Positions 15,918 to 23,066 of a stretch of 24,964 nucleotides of DNA are shown here, one piece after another. The notes under the pieces are model-generated. The model did no database searches and had not been told where the DNA came from. It saw nothing but the letters and a program-made list of their open reading frames with translations. Each line of letters starts with the position of its first letter. Position 1 is the stretch's first letter. The translations under genes were made by a program, and so were the position numbers. Source of the DNA: Rhodoferax sp. (GTDB lineage: Bacteria; Pseudomonadota; Gammaproteobacteria; Burkholderiales; Burkholderiaceae_C); NCBI GenBank assembly GCA_028711355.1, contig JAQTSL010000011.1, positions 1-24,964 of the forward strand, given 5' to 3'.

Positions 15918-16652
15918 TCATATTGCTTTGAGCTCCTGGCGCACCAGCCGCATCATCAAATCGTCATAGGTGTAAAAACCGTTGTCGCATGATTCCAACT
16001 GCTTGAGCGCAAAGGCTGCGCCGGTGCCAAAGGCGCGCCGCTCGATCGATTCGTGGATCAGCCGCACGGTCTGGTACGGAAAGCCGAAGATCACCTCATG
16101 GTGACCAACAATGCCGCCCAGCCGCAGCGAGGTGATACGCTCGTCTTGCACCTGCAAGGTCTGGGCAATCTTGCGCGCGGTGCCCGACACCTCGGGCTTG
16201 TCGCGAAAGTGTTGCTCCAGAATTTCGACATCGGCAAATGGCGCGATTTGCCTGAGCAGCTTGGCTGCCATCATTAAAAAATTGATGCCCACCGTGATGT
16301 TGGGCGAGCACATGACACGCGTGTCTGCGCCAAGTGTTCGCGCGTAATCCAGGTCTTGCGGGCGGTAAGCCGAGATGGCACTGACCAGCGAGACGCGCCG
16401 TTGCCGCAGCGGCTCGCCATAGCTGTGCAGCGACTCCGGTTTTGAAAAGTCCACCAGCGCATCCACCGGGTGTGCGTCCAGCCAGGGGGCCCAATCGGCG
16501 TCAGCCAGCGCCACGATCGGGGTGCCAGCGTCTTCAGTCGCGCCCGCAGAATGGCGCGCGATCCAGCACAATTCAAGTTCTGGGTCGTCGCGCAACACCT
16601 GGGCCACTGCGTGTCCCGCCTTGCCGTAACCTACCAAACCGACTTCGATCAT
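15918..16652 (-). CDS. DapB-like dihydrodipicolinate reductase family protein
   Basis: This 244-residue protein has an N-terminal Rossmann motif GLVGYGKAGHAVAQVL (residues 5-20) and the DapB-type segment DALVDFSKPESLHSYG near 66. The C-terminal core is SPNITVGINFLMMAAKLL and EQHFRDKPEVSGTARKIAQ. Canonical DapB has E-x-HH-x-x-K-x-DAPSGTA. Here the second His is Phe, the Asp is Pro/Glu-like and the motif is one residue shorter, while the Lys and SGTA remain. It may therefore be a paralogue acting on another substrate rather than the lysine-pathway enzyme. A strong AGGAGG lies 5 nt before ATG. It heads an operon with the marR-like gene. Confidence 0.8.
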   Translation of the reverse strand: MIEVGLVGYGKAGHAVAQVLRDDPELELCWIARHSAGATEDAGTPIVALADADWAPWLDAHPVDALVDFSKPESLHSYGEPLRQRRVSLVSAISAYRPQDLDYARTLGADTRVMCSPNITVGINFLMMAAKLLRQIAPFADVEILEQHFRDKPEVSGTARKIAQTLQVQDERITSLRLGGIVGHHEVIFGFPYQTVRLIHESIERRAFGTGAAFALKQLESCDNGFYTYDDLMMRLVRQELKAI

Positions 16653-16802
16653 GATGCCCTCCTGCTTTGTGCGAACGTGTCAACGACGCCACGGTTGCAG
16701 CCCAATATAACAAATCAGATTTGCACAAATATTTTTATCACGCACAATCGCTACTGATTTGCGACTGATCAGCCGTCACCCCCACCAGCCCGCCAGCACA
16801 CC
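16653..16802. promoter_or_regulatory. Divergent promoter region with candidate MarR operator
   Basis: The 150-bp gap between the DapB-like gene and clcA is locally AT-rich. CAAATC-a-GATTTG (16711-16723) is a perfect 13-bp palindrome of the size and symmetry typical of MarR-family operators. On the minus strand it is followed within a few bases by TATATT, a candidate -10 for the dapB-like/marR operon, so binding would block that promoter. A related CTGATTTGC sequence lies at 16753-16761. Confidence 0.5.
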
Positions 16803-18146
16803 ATGACCCAAGAAGAAGATGGCTCCGCCGTTCTGGGCGCCATCCGCACCGAGCTCTACGACTGGCAACTGTGGACCGGGCGCGCCATCGTGCTGGCATT
16901 TGCCGCGCTGGCTGGATTGACGGTGGTGCTGTTTACCTGGATGACCGAACGCGCGTTTGCCGTGTTTGAGCACTTTCAAGGGGCCTACTGGTGGGCTCCA
17001 CTGATCTGGACGCCACTGTGCACGGCGGCCATTTTGTGGCTGATGCGTCGCTACGCTTTGGGTAGCGCCGGTTCAGGCATTCCACAAGTGATGGCGGCGC
17101 TGGACGCCAGCGTTACGCCCGCGCACCGTAGCTTGTTTGTGTCGCTGAAACTCACCTTGACCAAGATGGCGCTGGCCACCTGGGGGCTGCTGGCAGGTTT
17201 ATCACTGGGACGCGAGGGTCCGTCAGTGCAGATTGCGGCTGGTGTGATGCACCACGCCCGTCGCTACCTGCCCGACAAGTCGCAGGTGTCGGCACACGGG
17301 CTGCTGATGGCCGGTGGTGCCGCCGGTATCGCTGCGGCGTTCAATACGCCACTGGGCGGTGTGATGTTTGCCATTGAAGAGCTGTCGCGCAAGCCCGAGC
17401 AACGCTCCAGCGGCCTGCTGCTGGCAGCCATTGTGCTCAGTGGTTTGATGGCGGTGTCGATCTACGGCAACGCCACTTACTTTGGCGTGATCCGGGTCGA
17501 AAATCTGAGCTGGGCGCTGGTGCTGCCGGCCCTGCTGGTGGCGGTCTTGAGTGGGCTGGCCGGTGGCTTGTTTGCCCGGCTGCTGTTGATTTCGATCCGG
17601 GGTGACGGGGTGGACCGCTTCAGCCGCTGGCGCAAACAGTCGCCGGTGGTCTTTGCAGCGGGCTGCGGGCTGGTGATTGCGGTCATTGGCCTGGTCAGCA
17701 ACGGCACCACATTTGGCACGGGCTACGCCCACAGCCGCGCCATGCTTGAAGGCAATAACGACACCTCGTCGCTATACGTTTTGTTGAAGTTTGTCGCGAC
17801 CTGGGTAACCGCCTGGGCCGGCGTGCCGGGCGGCATCTTTGCGCCGGCCTTGTCAATTGGCGGCGCGCTGGGCAACGACGTGGCGCAATTCACCAGCTAC
17901 GCCAACGCAGCCACGCTGATCGCGCTGGGCATGGCAGGTTTTCTGGCGGCAGTCACGCAGGCACCGCTGACGTCGTTCATCATCGTCATGGAAATGGTCG
18001 ATGGGCACGGCCTGGTGCTCAGTCTGATGGCGACCGCCATGGTCGCCAGCGGGGTGTCGCGACTGATCTGCAAACCGCTCTACAGCGCGCTGGCGCAATT
18101 GCAATTGCAGCGGCTGGCGCACCCGCCACAGAACAGGCACAGCTAA
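16803..18146 (+). CDS. clcA: ClC-type chloride channel / H+-Cl- antiporter
   Basis: This 447-residue inner-membrane protein carries all three ClC ion-selectivity motifs: GSAGSGIPQ (about residue 89), GREGPSVQIA (about 137, containing the gating glutamate) and GGIFAPALSIGG (about 342). The Glu in MFAIEEL (about 190) corresponds to the internal proton-pathway glutamate of the antiporters. About ten hydrophobic helices can be traced. Bacterial ClC antiporters exchange chloride for protons and aid acid resistance. No C-terminal CBS domains are present. It diverges from the dapB-like/marR operon. Confidence 0.93.
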   Translation: MTQEEDGSAVLGAIRTELYDWQLWTGRAIVLAFAALAGLTVVLFTWMTERAFAVFEHFQGAYWWAPLIWTPLCTAAILWLMRRYALGSAGSGIPQVMAALDASVTPAHRSLFVSLKLTLTKMALATWGLLAGLSLGREGPSVQIAAGVMHHARRYLPDKSQVSAHGLLMAGGAAGIAAAFNTPLGGVMFAIEELSRKPEQRSSGLLLAAIVLSGLMAVSIYGNATYFGVIRVENLSWALVLPALLVAVLSGLAGGLFARLLLISIRGDGVDRFSRWRKQSPVVFAAGCGLVIAVIGLVSNGTTFGTGYAHSRAMLEGNNDTSSLYVLLKFVATWVTAWAGVPGGIFAPALSIGGALGNDVAQFTSYANAATLIALGMAGFLAAVTQAPLTSFIIVMEMVDGHGLVLSLMATAMVASGVSRLICKPLYSALAQLQLQRLAHPPQNRHS

Positions 18147-18209
18147 AAAAAGGAGCCCCGAAGGGCTCCTCAAACTCGCTTGCTGTTCCGATCGCTAAAA
18201 AAGAACCGC
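18143..18209 (-). ncRNA. Candidate small RNA on the minus strand
   Basis: A perfect -10 TATAAT (18221-18216, minus strand) is followed about 65 nt later by a textbook intrinsic terminator (18170-18145) with a UUCG loop. No coding sequence lies between them. The predicted transcript is about 65 nt and would end at the stop codon of clcA, antisense to its last few bases. No good -35 is seen. It matches no RNA family I recognise. An alternative is that the hairpin merely stops antisense transcription entering clcA. Confidence 0.4.
18145..18170 (-). terminator. Intrinsic terminator, minus-strand orientation
   Basis: On the minus strand AGGAGCCC-TTCG-GGGCTCCT forms an 8-bp stem with a UUCG tetraloop and is followed by TTTTTT. 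On the plus strand the hairpin is followed by CAAACTCGC, with no T-tract. It therefore works as a terminator only for leftward transcription, although its position suggests clcA. Confidence 0.85.
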
Positions 18210-18324
18210 AACCGAATTATATTTGTCCAAATAGGTTATTAGCTAAGTAAAAACCCTTGGCTTACTCCCTTGGCAAATCAGCCCGCATACTCGCATGGCC
18301 GCCATTTAGGGTTAAATCGGGGCG
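18171..18324. other. Intergenic region between clcA and the flavin reductase gene
   Basis: Besides the candidate minus-strand RNA and its TATAAT, the region has a direct repeat of CCCTTGGC (18254-18261 and 18267-18274, period 13). The repeat lies about 60 bp upstream of the flavin-reductase start and could be a regulator site. No further gene is visible. Confidence 0.4.
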
Positions 18325-18843
18325 ATGTTCGCAGCCACCACACGTATCCAAGCCCGGGAGCCTGGTTTTTCCAGTGCCGAATTTCGTATTGCGTTAGGCA
18401 TGTTCGCCACCGGTGTCACCATCGTCACCGCGCGTGCGCCCGACGGCCAGTTGGTCGGCTTGACCGCCAGTTCGTTCAACTCGGTATCGCTATCGCCACC
18501 GCTGGTGTTGTGGAGCCTGTCCCAAGCGGCCCGGTCCATGCCGGCGTTTCAGCAGGGTTCGCACTACGCCATCAACATCCTGGCAGCCGACCAGCAGGCG
18601 CTGGCGCAGCGTTTTGCCAACCCGCATGTGGACCGGTTTGCCGACTTGTCGTTCACCGAAGGCGTCAGCGGCGCGCCGCTGATCAACGGCAGCGTGGCCA
18701 CTTTTGAGTGTTTCAACCGCAGTCGTTACGTGGAAGGCGACCACGTGATTTTTGTTGGTGAGGTCGAGCACTGCGAGTACCGCGTTGGCGCGTCGCCGCT
18801 GCTGTACCACGGTGGCAAGTTCTACACCGAGCACCCACTGTGA
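18325..18843 (+). CDS. Flavin reductase-like domain protein (FMN-binding split barrel)
   Basis: This 172-residue protein matches the flavin reductase family (HpaC/NtaB-like): FRIALGMFATGVTIVTAR (about 20-37), GLTASSFNSVSLSPPLVLWSL (about 45-65), FAINIL-like (YAINILAADQQALAQRFA) and the C-terminal LYHGGKFYTEHPL. Members reduce FMN or FAD with NAD(P)H for partner monooxygenases or act as flavin-containing oxidoreductases. No monooxygenase is adjacent, so the partner and substrate are unknown. It is followed by the SMR transporter gene on the same strand about 100 bp downstream. Confidence 0.88.
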   Translation: MFAATTRIQAREPGFSSAEFRIALGMFATGVTIVTARAPDGQLVGLTASSFNSVSLSPPLVLWSLSQAARSMPAFQQGSHYAINILAADQQALAQRFANPHVDRFADLSFTEGVSGAPLINGSVATFECFNRSRYVEGDHVIFVGEVEHCEYRVGASPLLYHGGKFYTEHPL

Positions 18844-18949
18844 GCTTTGGATGTGAGCGCCGACACAGGCGGGGCTGAGGGCTGCGCGTGACGCCATGGC
18901 ACGCGACAATGATGCCAACGCAACTTGCACCGCACCCGGCACACCAACC

Positions 18950-19303
18950 ATGAGCAACCCCGTCAACATCTGGAACCCGAGCCAATGGTCGCCCTGGCTG
19001 ACGCTGAGCGTAGCCATCGTCACTGAGGTGCTGGCCACCTCGTCGCTCAAGGCGTCTGACGGCTTCACCCGGCTGTGGCCGTCGCTGGGGGCGGCGCTGG
19101 GTTACGTGGTGTCGTTGTATTGCTTGTCTTTGACGCAGCGCGTGATCCCGGTCGGGGTGGTATATGCCATTTGGTCGGGCGTGGGCATCGTTCTTATTTC
19201 CCTGATGGGCTGGGTTGTGTTTGACCAACTGCTCAGCCCGATGGCCTGGCTGGGCATCGCGCTGATCGTGACCGGGGTGGCCGTGCTGCAACTGTGGGCG
19301 TGA
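18950..19303 (+). CDS. Small multidrug resistance (SMR) family transporter
   Basis: This 117-residue protein has four transmembrane helices. The membrane-embedded proton/substrate glutamate is in AIVTEVLATSSLKAS (helix 1), and the family signature VVYAIWSGVGIVLIS is in helix 3. SMR proteins work as dimers exporting cationic compounds or guanidinium in exchange for protons. The start MSNPVNIW at 18950 fits family length. An in-frame ATG at 18896 would add 18 residues with no family counterpart. No clear ribosome site is seen for either. Confidence 0.88.
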   Translation: MSNPVNIWNPSQWSPWLTLSVAIVTEVLATSSLKASDGFTRLWPSLGAALGYVVSLYCLSLTQRVIPVGVVYAIWSGVGIVLISLMGWVVFDQLLSPMAWLGIALIVTGVAVLQLWA

Positions 19304-19357
19304 CCCACTCACCCAGCGGGTAGCCTGGTTCATGGCAGCCTTGGACACGCCATATTT

Positions 19358-19391
19358 CTGTCACACTTTTGTCATGCTGAGCCTGGATACT
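19358..19391 (+). promoter_or_regulatory. PhoB-box-like site and -10 before the EAL/GGDEF gene
   Basis: CTGTCAC (19358-19364) and TTGTCAT (19369-19375) are direct repeats with the spacer ACTT, the best match in the window to the 18-bp Pho box. Exactly 10 nt later is GATACT (19386-19391), a good -10. The predicted transcript would have a leader of about 50 nt with GAGGA as ribosome site before ATG 19451. Confidence 0.65.
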
Positions 19392-19450
19392 GGTCTGCCC
19401 GCCTCGTTGGATGGGGGCCTAGCAAAAGTGGCCTTCCATGTGAGGAATTC

Positions 19451-21229
19451 ATGATTCAAGCTCTCATCAACCAGCGCCAACTGCGCGCCGTATTTCAACC
19501 GGTCGGTCGTCTGGACGACGGCCGGATTCATGCGCATGAGGCCTTGATTCGTGGTCCGCAGGGCGGCCCGTTGGAGTCGCCCGCCGTCTTGTTTGCGCTG
19601 GCGCACGCGCAGGATAAAGTGTTTGAGCTGGAGTTGGCTTGCCTGGAGACGGTGTTGCAACGCTGGGGCCAACTGCGCGAACGCGGCCGCTTGTTTGTTA
19701 ACTTGAGCCCCAGTGCCTTGGTCCGGCTGCTCGACGAGCGCGGCCCCAGCTTCTTTTCGCGCGTGCTGCATCAATGGGGCTTGCTGGCCCGCCAGTTGGT
19801 CGTTGAGATTACTGAACAAGGCACGCAGCCCGACCTGCAGACCCTGGTCAACGCGGTGGCATCGCTGCGGCAGATGGGCATGGCGGTGGCACTGGATGAC
19901 TTTGGCCAAGGCTCGACCAATCTGCGCATGTGGTCAGAGCTGCGCCCTGAGGTGGTCAAGATCGATATGTACTTTGTGCAAAACGTGGCGCACGATGCCG
20001 ACAAGGCCGACACGGTGCGCGCTCTGCAACGCATGGCGTTGATTTTTGGCGCCGAACTGGTCGCCGAGGGTATCGAAACCGAGGCTGACTTGCGCTTGTT
20101 GCGTGACCTCGGGGTAGAGTTTGGGCAGGGCTATCTGCTGGGGCGACCGCAGCCCGCCAGTGTCCATGCGATTGATGCTGCGGCGTTGCAGGTTCTCGAG
20201 AGCAAACAGGTCGCCGTGTCGCCGCCTGCGCGCACCAGTACCGCCAGAAACTTGTCGGAGCGCCTGCAAATCATTGAGGCTCCTGCGTTGTCGCCTGACT
20301 CGACCTGTGAGGACTTGGCTGCGCTGCTGCAAGCGCACCCGCAATTGCATGCGCTGGCGCTGGTCGAAGGACACCGCCCGATAGGCATCATCAACCGAAC
20401 GCACTTTCTCACCGAATACAGCAAGCGCTACTACCCTGAGCTGTGGGGCCGCAAGCCCTGTCGTCATTGGGCCAACATGCAACCCCGTCTGATTGAGATG
20501 AACTACCGGGTTGAAGAGTTGCTGGGCATTTTGACATCGGATGACCAGCGTTATCTGAGCGACGGCTTTATCGTGGTGGACAACGGGCGCTACATGGGTT
20601 TGTGCCGTGGTGACCAGATCGTCAAAGCGGTGACTGAAACCCGCATTGAGTCGGCGCGGCACGCCAACCCCTTGACCTTTTTGCCCGGCAACATCCCGAT
20701 CACCCAGCACATTGATCGGCTGCTGGCGCGGGGCAGCGACTTTACGGTGTGCTACCTGGATTTGAACTATTTCAAGTCGTTCAATGACCGTTATGGCTAC
20801 TGGCGTGGCGACGAGATGATTCGGCTGGTGGCGGCCGTAGCGCGCGAGCATGTGCAAGCGCAACAAGACTTTTTGGGACACGTGGGCGGCGACGACTTTG
20901 TGGTGATCTACCAAGACCCGCAGTGGGAAAACCAGTGTCTGGCCATGATTGAAGCGTTTAACGCGCGCGCTGCGGTACTGTTTGACCCAGCCGATCAAGA
21001 GCGCGGTGGTATCGAGGCCGAAGACCGCCAAGGGGTGCTGCGTTTCTTCCCGTTTACCAGTTTGTCGATTGGGGTGGTTTTGGTCAGTGGCGGAGCATTT
21101 CGCAATGCGCAGGACGTGGCCAACGCCGCCGCTGAAGCCAAGCACGATGCCAAAATGTCAGTGAGTGGCCTGGCGCGTTACCGGCACCGCAACGTGCCAG
21201 TGCGCTTGGCCGAAGCTGTCGCTGCCTGA
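19451..21229 (+). CDS. EAL-CBS-GGDEF cyclic-di-GMP protein
   Basis: This is a 592-residue soluble protein without membrane segments. The N-terminal EAL domain (about 1-245) keeps catalytic motifs: HEALIRG (Glu30), FVNLSP, EITEQ, DDFGQGSTNL, VKIDM and EGIETE, so it should hydrolyse c-di-GMP. A middle region (about 270-400) resembles a CBS pair (two strand-helix units with ALVEGHRPIGIINR and FIVVDNGRYMGLC). The C-terminal GGDEF domain (about 425-590) has YLDLNYFKSFNDRYGYWRGD and the signature GGDDF, an Asp in place of the usual second acidic Glu, so cyclase activity is uncertain. Ribosome site GAGGA precedes ATG. Its last 72 bp overlap the convergent PlcP-like gene. A Pho-box-like promoter suggests induction by phosphate limitation. 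Confidence 0.92.
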   Translation: MIQALINQRQLRAVFQPVGRLDDGRIHAHEALIRGPQGGPLESPAVLFALAHAQDKVFELELACLETVLQRWGQLRERGRLFVNLSPSALVRLLDERGPSFFSRVLHQWGLLARQLVVEITEQGTQPDLQTLVNAVASLRQMGMAVALDDFGQGSTNLRMWSELRPEVVKIDMYFVQNVAHDADKADTVRALQRMALIFGAELVAEGIETEADLRLLRDLGVEFGQGYLLGRPQPASVHAIDAAALQVLESKQVAVSPPARTSTARNLSERLQIIEAPALSPDSTCEDLAALLQAHPQLHALALVEGHRPIGIINRTHFLTEYSKRYYPELWGRKPCRHWANMQPRLIEMNYRVEELLGILTSDDQRYLSDGFIVVDNGRYMGLCRGDQIVKAVTETRIESARHANPLTFLPGNIPITQHIDRLLARGSDFTVCYLDLNYFKSFNDRYGYWRGDEMIRLVAAVAREHVQAQQDFLGHVGGDDFVVIYQDPQWENQCLAMIEAFNARAAVLFDPADQERGGIEAEDRQGVLRFFPFTSLSIGVVLVSGGAFRNAQDVANAAAEAKHDAKMSVSGLARYRHRNVPVRLAEAVAA

Positions 21230-22057
21230 AGCCGCCGGCGCGGCGGCTGGCGGCGGTGCCTGCGCCCAGTGCAACAGCACCAATTGCCCGTCATGTTGTT
21301 CGGCCAGTGCGCTGTTGCTCTCGACCCAATCGCCGTCGTTGCAATAGACAATGCCTTCCACCGTGCGGATTTCCGGATGGTGAATGTGGCCACAGACCAC
21401 CCCGTCAAAGCCACGGCGGCGCGCCTCGCGGGCCACTGCGTGCTCAAAGTCGCCCACGTACATCACCGCTTTTTTGACCTTGAACTTCAGGTAGGCTGAC
21501 AGTGACCAATAAGGGTGGCCCATGCGCAGCCGCCAGCGGTTGTAATAGCAGTTAAGCCACAGCGTGAATTCGTAAAGTGAATCGCCCAAGGTCGCCAGCC
21601 ATCGTGCGCACTGGATCACGCCGTCAAACTGGTCACCGTGAATCACCCACAGCCGCTGCCCGCTGGCGGTGGTGTGCACTGCCTCATTCAAAACAGCGAT
21701 GCCGCCAAAGTGGTGGCCGGCAAAAGCGCGGGCAAATTCATCATGGTTGCCGGGCACAAAGGTAATACGGCACCCTTTGCGCGCCAGCCGCAGCAGCTTC
21801 TGAATAACGCGGTTGTGTGCTTCGGGCCAGAACCAGCGCCGCTTGAGCTGCCAGCCGTCCACCATGTCACCCACCAGGTACAACTGCTGGCACGGGTGGG
21901 CTTTCAAAAAAGCCAGCAGCGCTTCAGCCTGGCAGCCGCTGGTACCCAGGTGCACATCCGAGATGAACAGCGTGCGCCAGCGCGGTCTTGCCGGCGTTTC
22001 GGTCAAACCAGCACCGAACCCGGCGACGGAATCAGCAGAATCAAAACGTGCGCGCAT
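21158..22057 (-). CDS. PlcP-like / LpxH-like calcineurin-type metallophosphoesterase
   Basis: This 299-residue protein carries all metal motifs: SDVHLG (Asp34), GDMVDGW (64), PGNHDE (103), IHGDQFDG and CGHIHHPE. Longer than LpxH (about 240), it shares with rhizobial PlcP the phrases LGTSGCQAE, VDGWQLKRRWFWP and GDWVES. PlcP is a PhoB-induced phospholipase C that strips phosphate from membrane lipids so that phosphorus-free lipids can replace them. These proteins are often annotated UDP-2,3-diacylglucosamine diphosphatase. I chose ATG 22057 because AGGAG lies 5 nt upstream; an ATG at 22075 has none. The Pho-box-like promoter upstream favours PlcP. No agt-type glycosyltransferase gene is visible in the window. 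Confidence 0.85.
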   Translation of the reverse strand: MRARFDSADSVAGFGAGLTETPARPRWRTLFISDVHLGTSGCQAEALLAFLKAHPCQQLYLVGDMVDGWQLKRRWFWPEAHNRVIQKLLRLARKGCRITFVPGNHDEFARAFAGHHFGGIAVLNEAVHTTASGQRLWVIHGDQFDGVIQCARWLATLGDSLYEFTLWLNCYYNRWRLRMGHPYWSLSAYLKFKVKKAVMYVGDFEHAVAREARRRGFDGVVCGHIHHPEIRTVEGIVYCNDGDWVESNSALAEQHDGQLVLLHWAQAPPPAAAPAASGSDSFGQAHWHVAVPVTRQATH

Positions 22058-22092
22058 ATCTGCTCCTGAGGTCACCAGATCGTGACCCGTAC

Positions 22093-22148
22093 ATCATCAC
22101 TGGCGGATGTGACGCGCGTGTTTCAATGCGATGACAAAGGCGTGACTT
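22093..22148 (-). promoter_or_regulatory. PhoB-box-like array and -10 before the PlcP-like gene
   Basis: On the minus strand AAGTCAC (22148-22142), TTGTCAT (22137-22131), a degenerate TTGAAAC (22126-22120) and GCGTCAC (22115-22109) follow one another at an exact 11-bp period. Ten bases later is GATGAT (22098-22093), a possible -10. The array lies in the 3' end of the hydrolase gene, so the PlcP-like gene could have its own regulated promoter there. Confidence 0.5.
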
Positions 22149-22927
22149 GAGGGATGCGGTCCGCATCCCTTATGCCAGCGTTGCAACTGCGCCACGACCC
22201 AGCGCCCGTCGTCCAGCGGCAAGTCGTGCCCGGCGCTGGGGTGCTCGTGCAACGGCAGCTTCCAGGCCGCCGCGATGGCGCGCGAGCAGGCCACGTTCAC
22301 CAACGCGTCTTGCGTGCTGGCCAGCAGCAGCGTGGGGCAAGCCGGTGGCGTGGGCTGAGCCCGAAAGCGCGCCGCCGCCCACAACTGGCGCAGTGCGTTG
22401 GCGCTGGATACCGGATGCACCCGGTGCAGCGCCAGCCAGTCGGCCACCACGCCCGAATCGCTCAGGCGGCTGGTCAGTTGCCACAGCGTGGTTTCACGCG
22501 TCTGCGCGGTGGTGCTGGGTAACAATAGACCGGCTAGTCGCCCATAATTTCGGGGTTGCAAGCGCTCGCTCAAGCCGCTGAACGGTCGCATACTGGTGTT
22601 GATCCAGACCTGCGCTGCGACTTCTTGCGGGTAGTGTTGTGACCAATACGCTGCCAGCATGCCACCCATCGACAGCGCTAGCAGGTAGTACGGGGGCGGT
22701 ATGCCGCGCTGGAGCAGTTCGGCGCGCAACGCTTGCACGCCTTCGGCGATGCTGGCCGGACTGCGCTGCGCATACCACGCGCCACAACCCGGCGCATCCA
22801 GCGCCAGCACTCGCGCGGGTGCTAGCGCCGCCTCGAGCCGTGGCACAAAGGAACCCCAATGCCCGCTTTCCCGCAGCAAGCCGCGCAGCAGAATCCAGGT
22901 ATCAGGCGCAGTAGCATGCAAGGTCAT
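22097..22927 (-). CDS. Alpha/beta hydrolase fold protein
   Basis: This 276-residue cytoplasmic hydrolase has an N-terminal strand followed by RGLLRESGHWGSF (oxyanion region) and the nucleophile elbow ALSMGG, in which the usual first Gly is Ala. Catalytic Asp is in STQDALV and His in SAGHDLP, so the triad looks complete. The substrate is unknown. It lies upstream of the PlcP-like gene on the same strand with 39 bp between them, suggesting a shared transcript. The last ~20 residues are encoded by a perfect 9-bp palindrome (22151-22169) and by the Pho-box-like array, so this tail is probably not conserved. No clear ribosome site precedes ATG 22927. Confidence 0.8.
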   Translation of the reverse strand: MTLHATAPDTWILLRGLLRESGHWGSFVPRLEAALAPARVLALDAPGCGAWYAQRSPASIAEGVQALRAELLQRGIPPPYYLLALSMGGMLAAYWSQHYPQEVAAQVWINTSMRPFSGLSERLQPRNYGRLAGLLLPSTTAQTRETTLWQLTSRLSDSGVVADWLALHRVHPVSSANALRQLWAAARFRAQPTPPACPTLLLASTQDALVNVACSRAIAAAWKLPLHEHPSAGHDLPLDDGRWVVAQLQRWHKGCGPHPSSHAFVIALKHARHIRQ

Positions 22928-22956
22928 CGTGGGTGTTAACGTGAAAAAGTGATGCC

Positions 22957-23025
22957 GTCATCCCGGGCTCGACCCGGGATCCATGAATTCGGGGCCATGG
23001 ATTGCGGGTCGTGGCCCGCAATGAC
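22957..23025. repeat. Dispersed palindromic repeat, copy 2 (three-arm foldback)
   Basis: This 69-bp element is bounded by GTCAT and ATGAC, with arms TCCCGGG/CCCGGGA (loop CTCGA), TCCATG/CATGGA, and ATTGCGGG/CCCGCAAT. Compared with copy 1 (1832-1902), both sides of arms 1 and 2 have changed together, preserving pairing. It lies between the M14 peptidase gene and the hydrolase gene. Confidence 0.85.
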
Positions 23026-23066
23026 AACCCTTTCCATGCTTCGGGGTGACTTCAATGCCATGAGCG

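Noticed and set aside
18145..18170. Rightward terminator of clcA
   Set aside because: The T-tract is only on the minus strand; the plus strand has no T-run after the stem.
18402..18428. Pho-box-like GTGTCAC...GTCAC in the flavin reductase gene
   Set aside because: The repeat distance is 9 bp rather than 11 and it lies inside coding sequence.
21158..22057. Simple assignment as LpxH of lipid A synthesis
   Set aside because: Length, motif phrases and the Pho-like promoter fit PlcP-type proteins better, although only a phylogeny can settle it.
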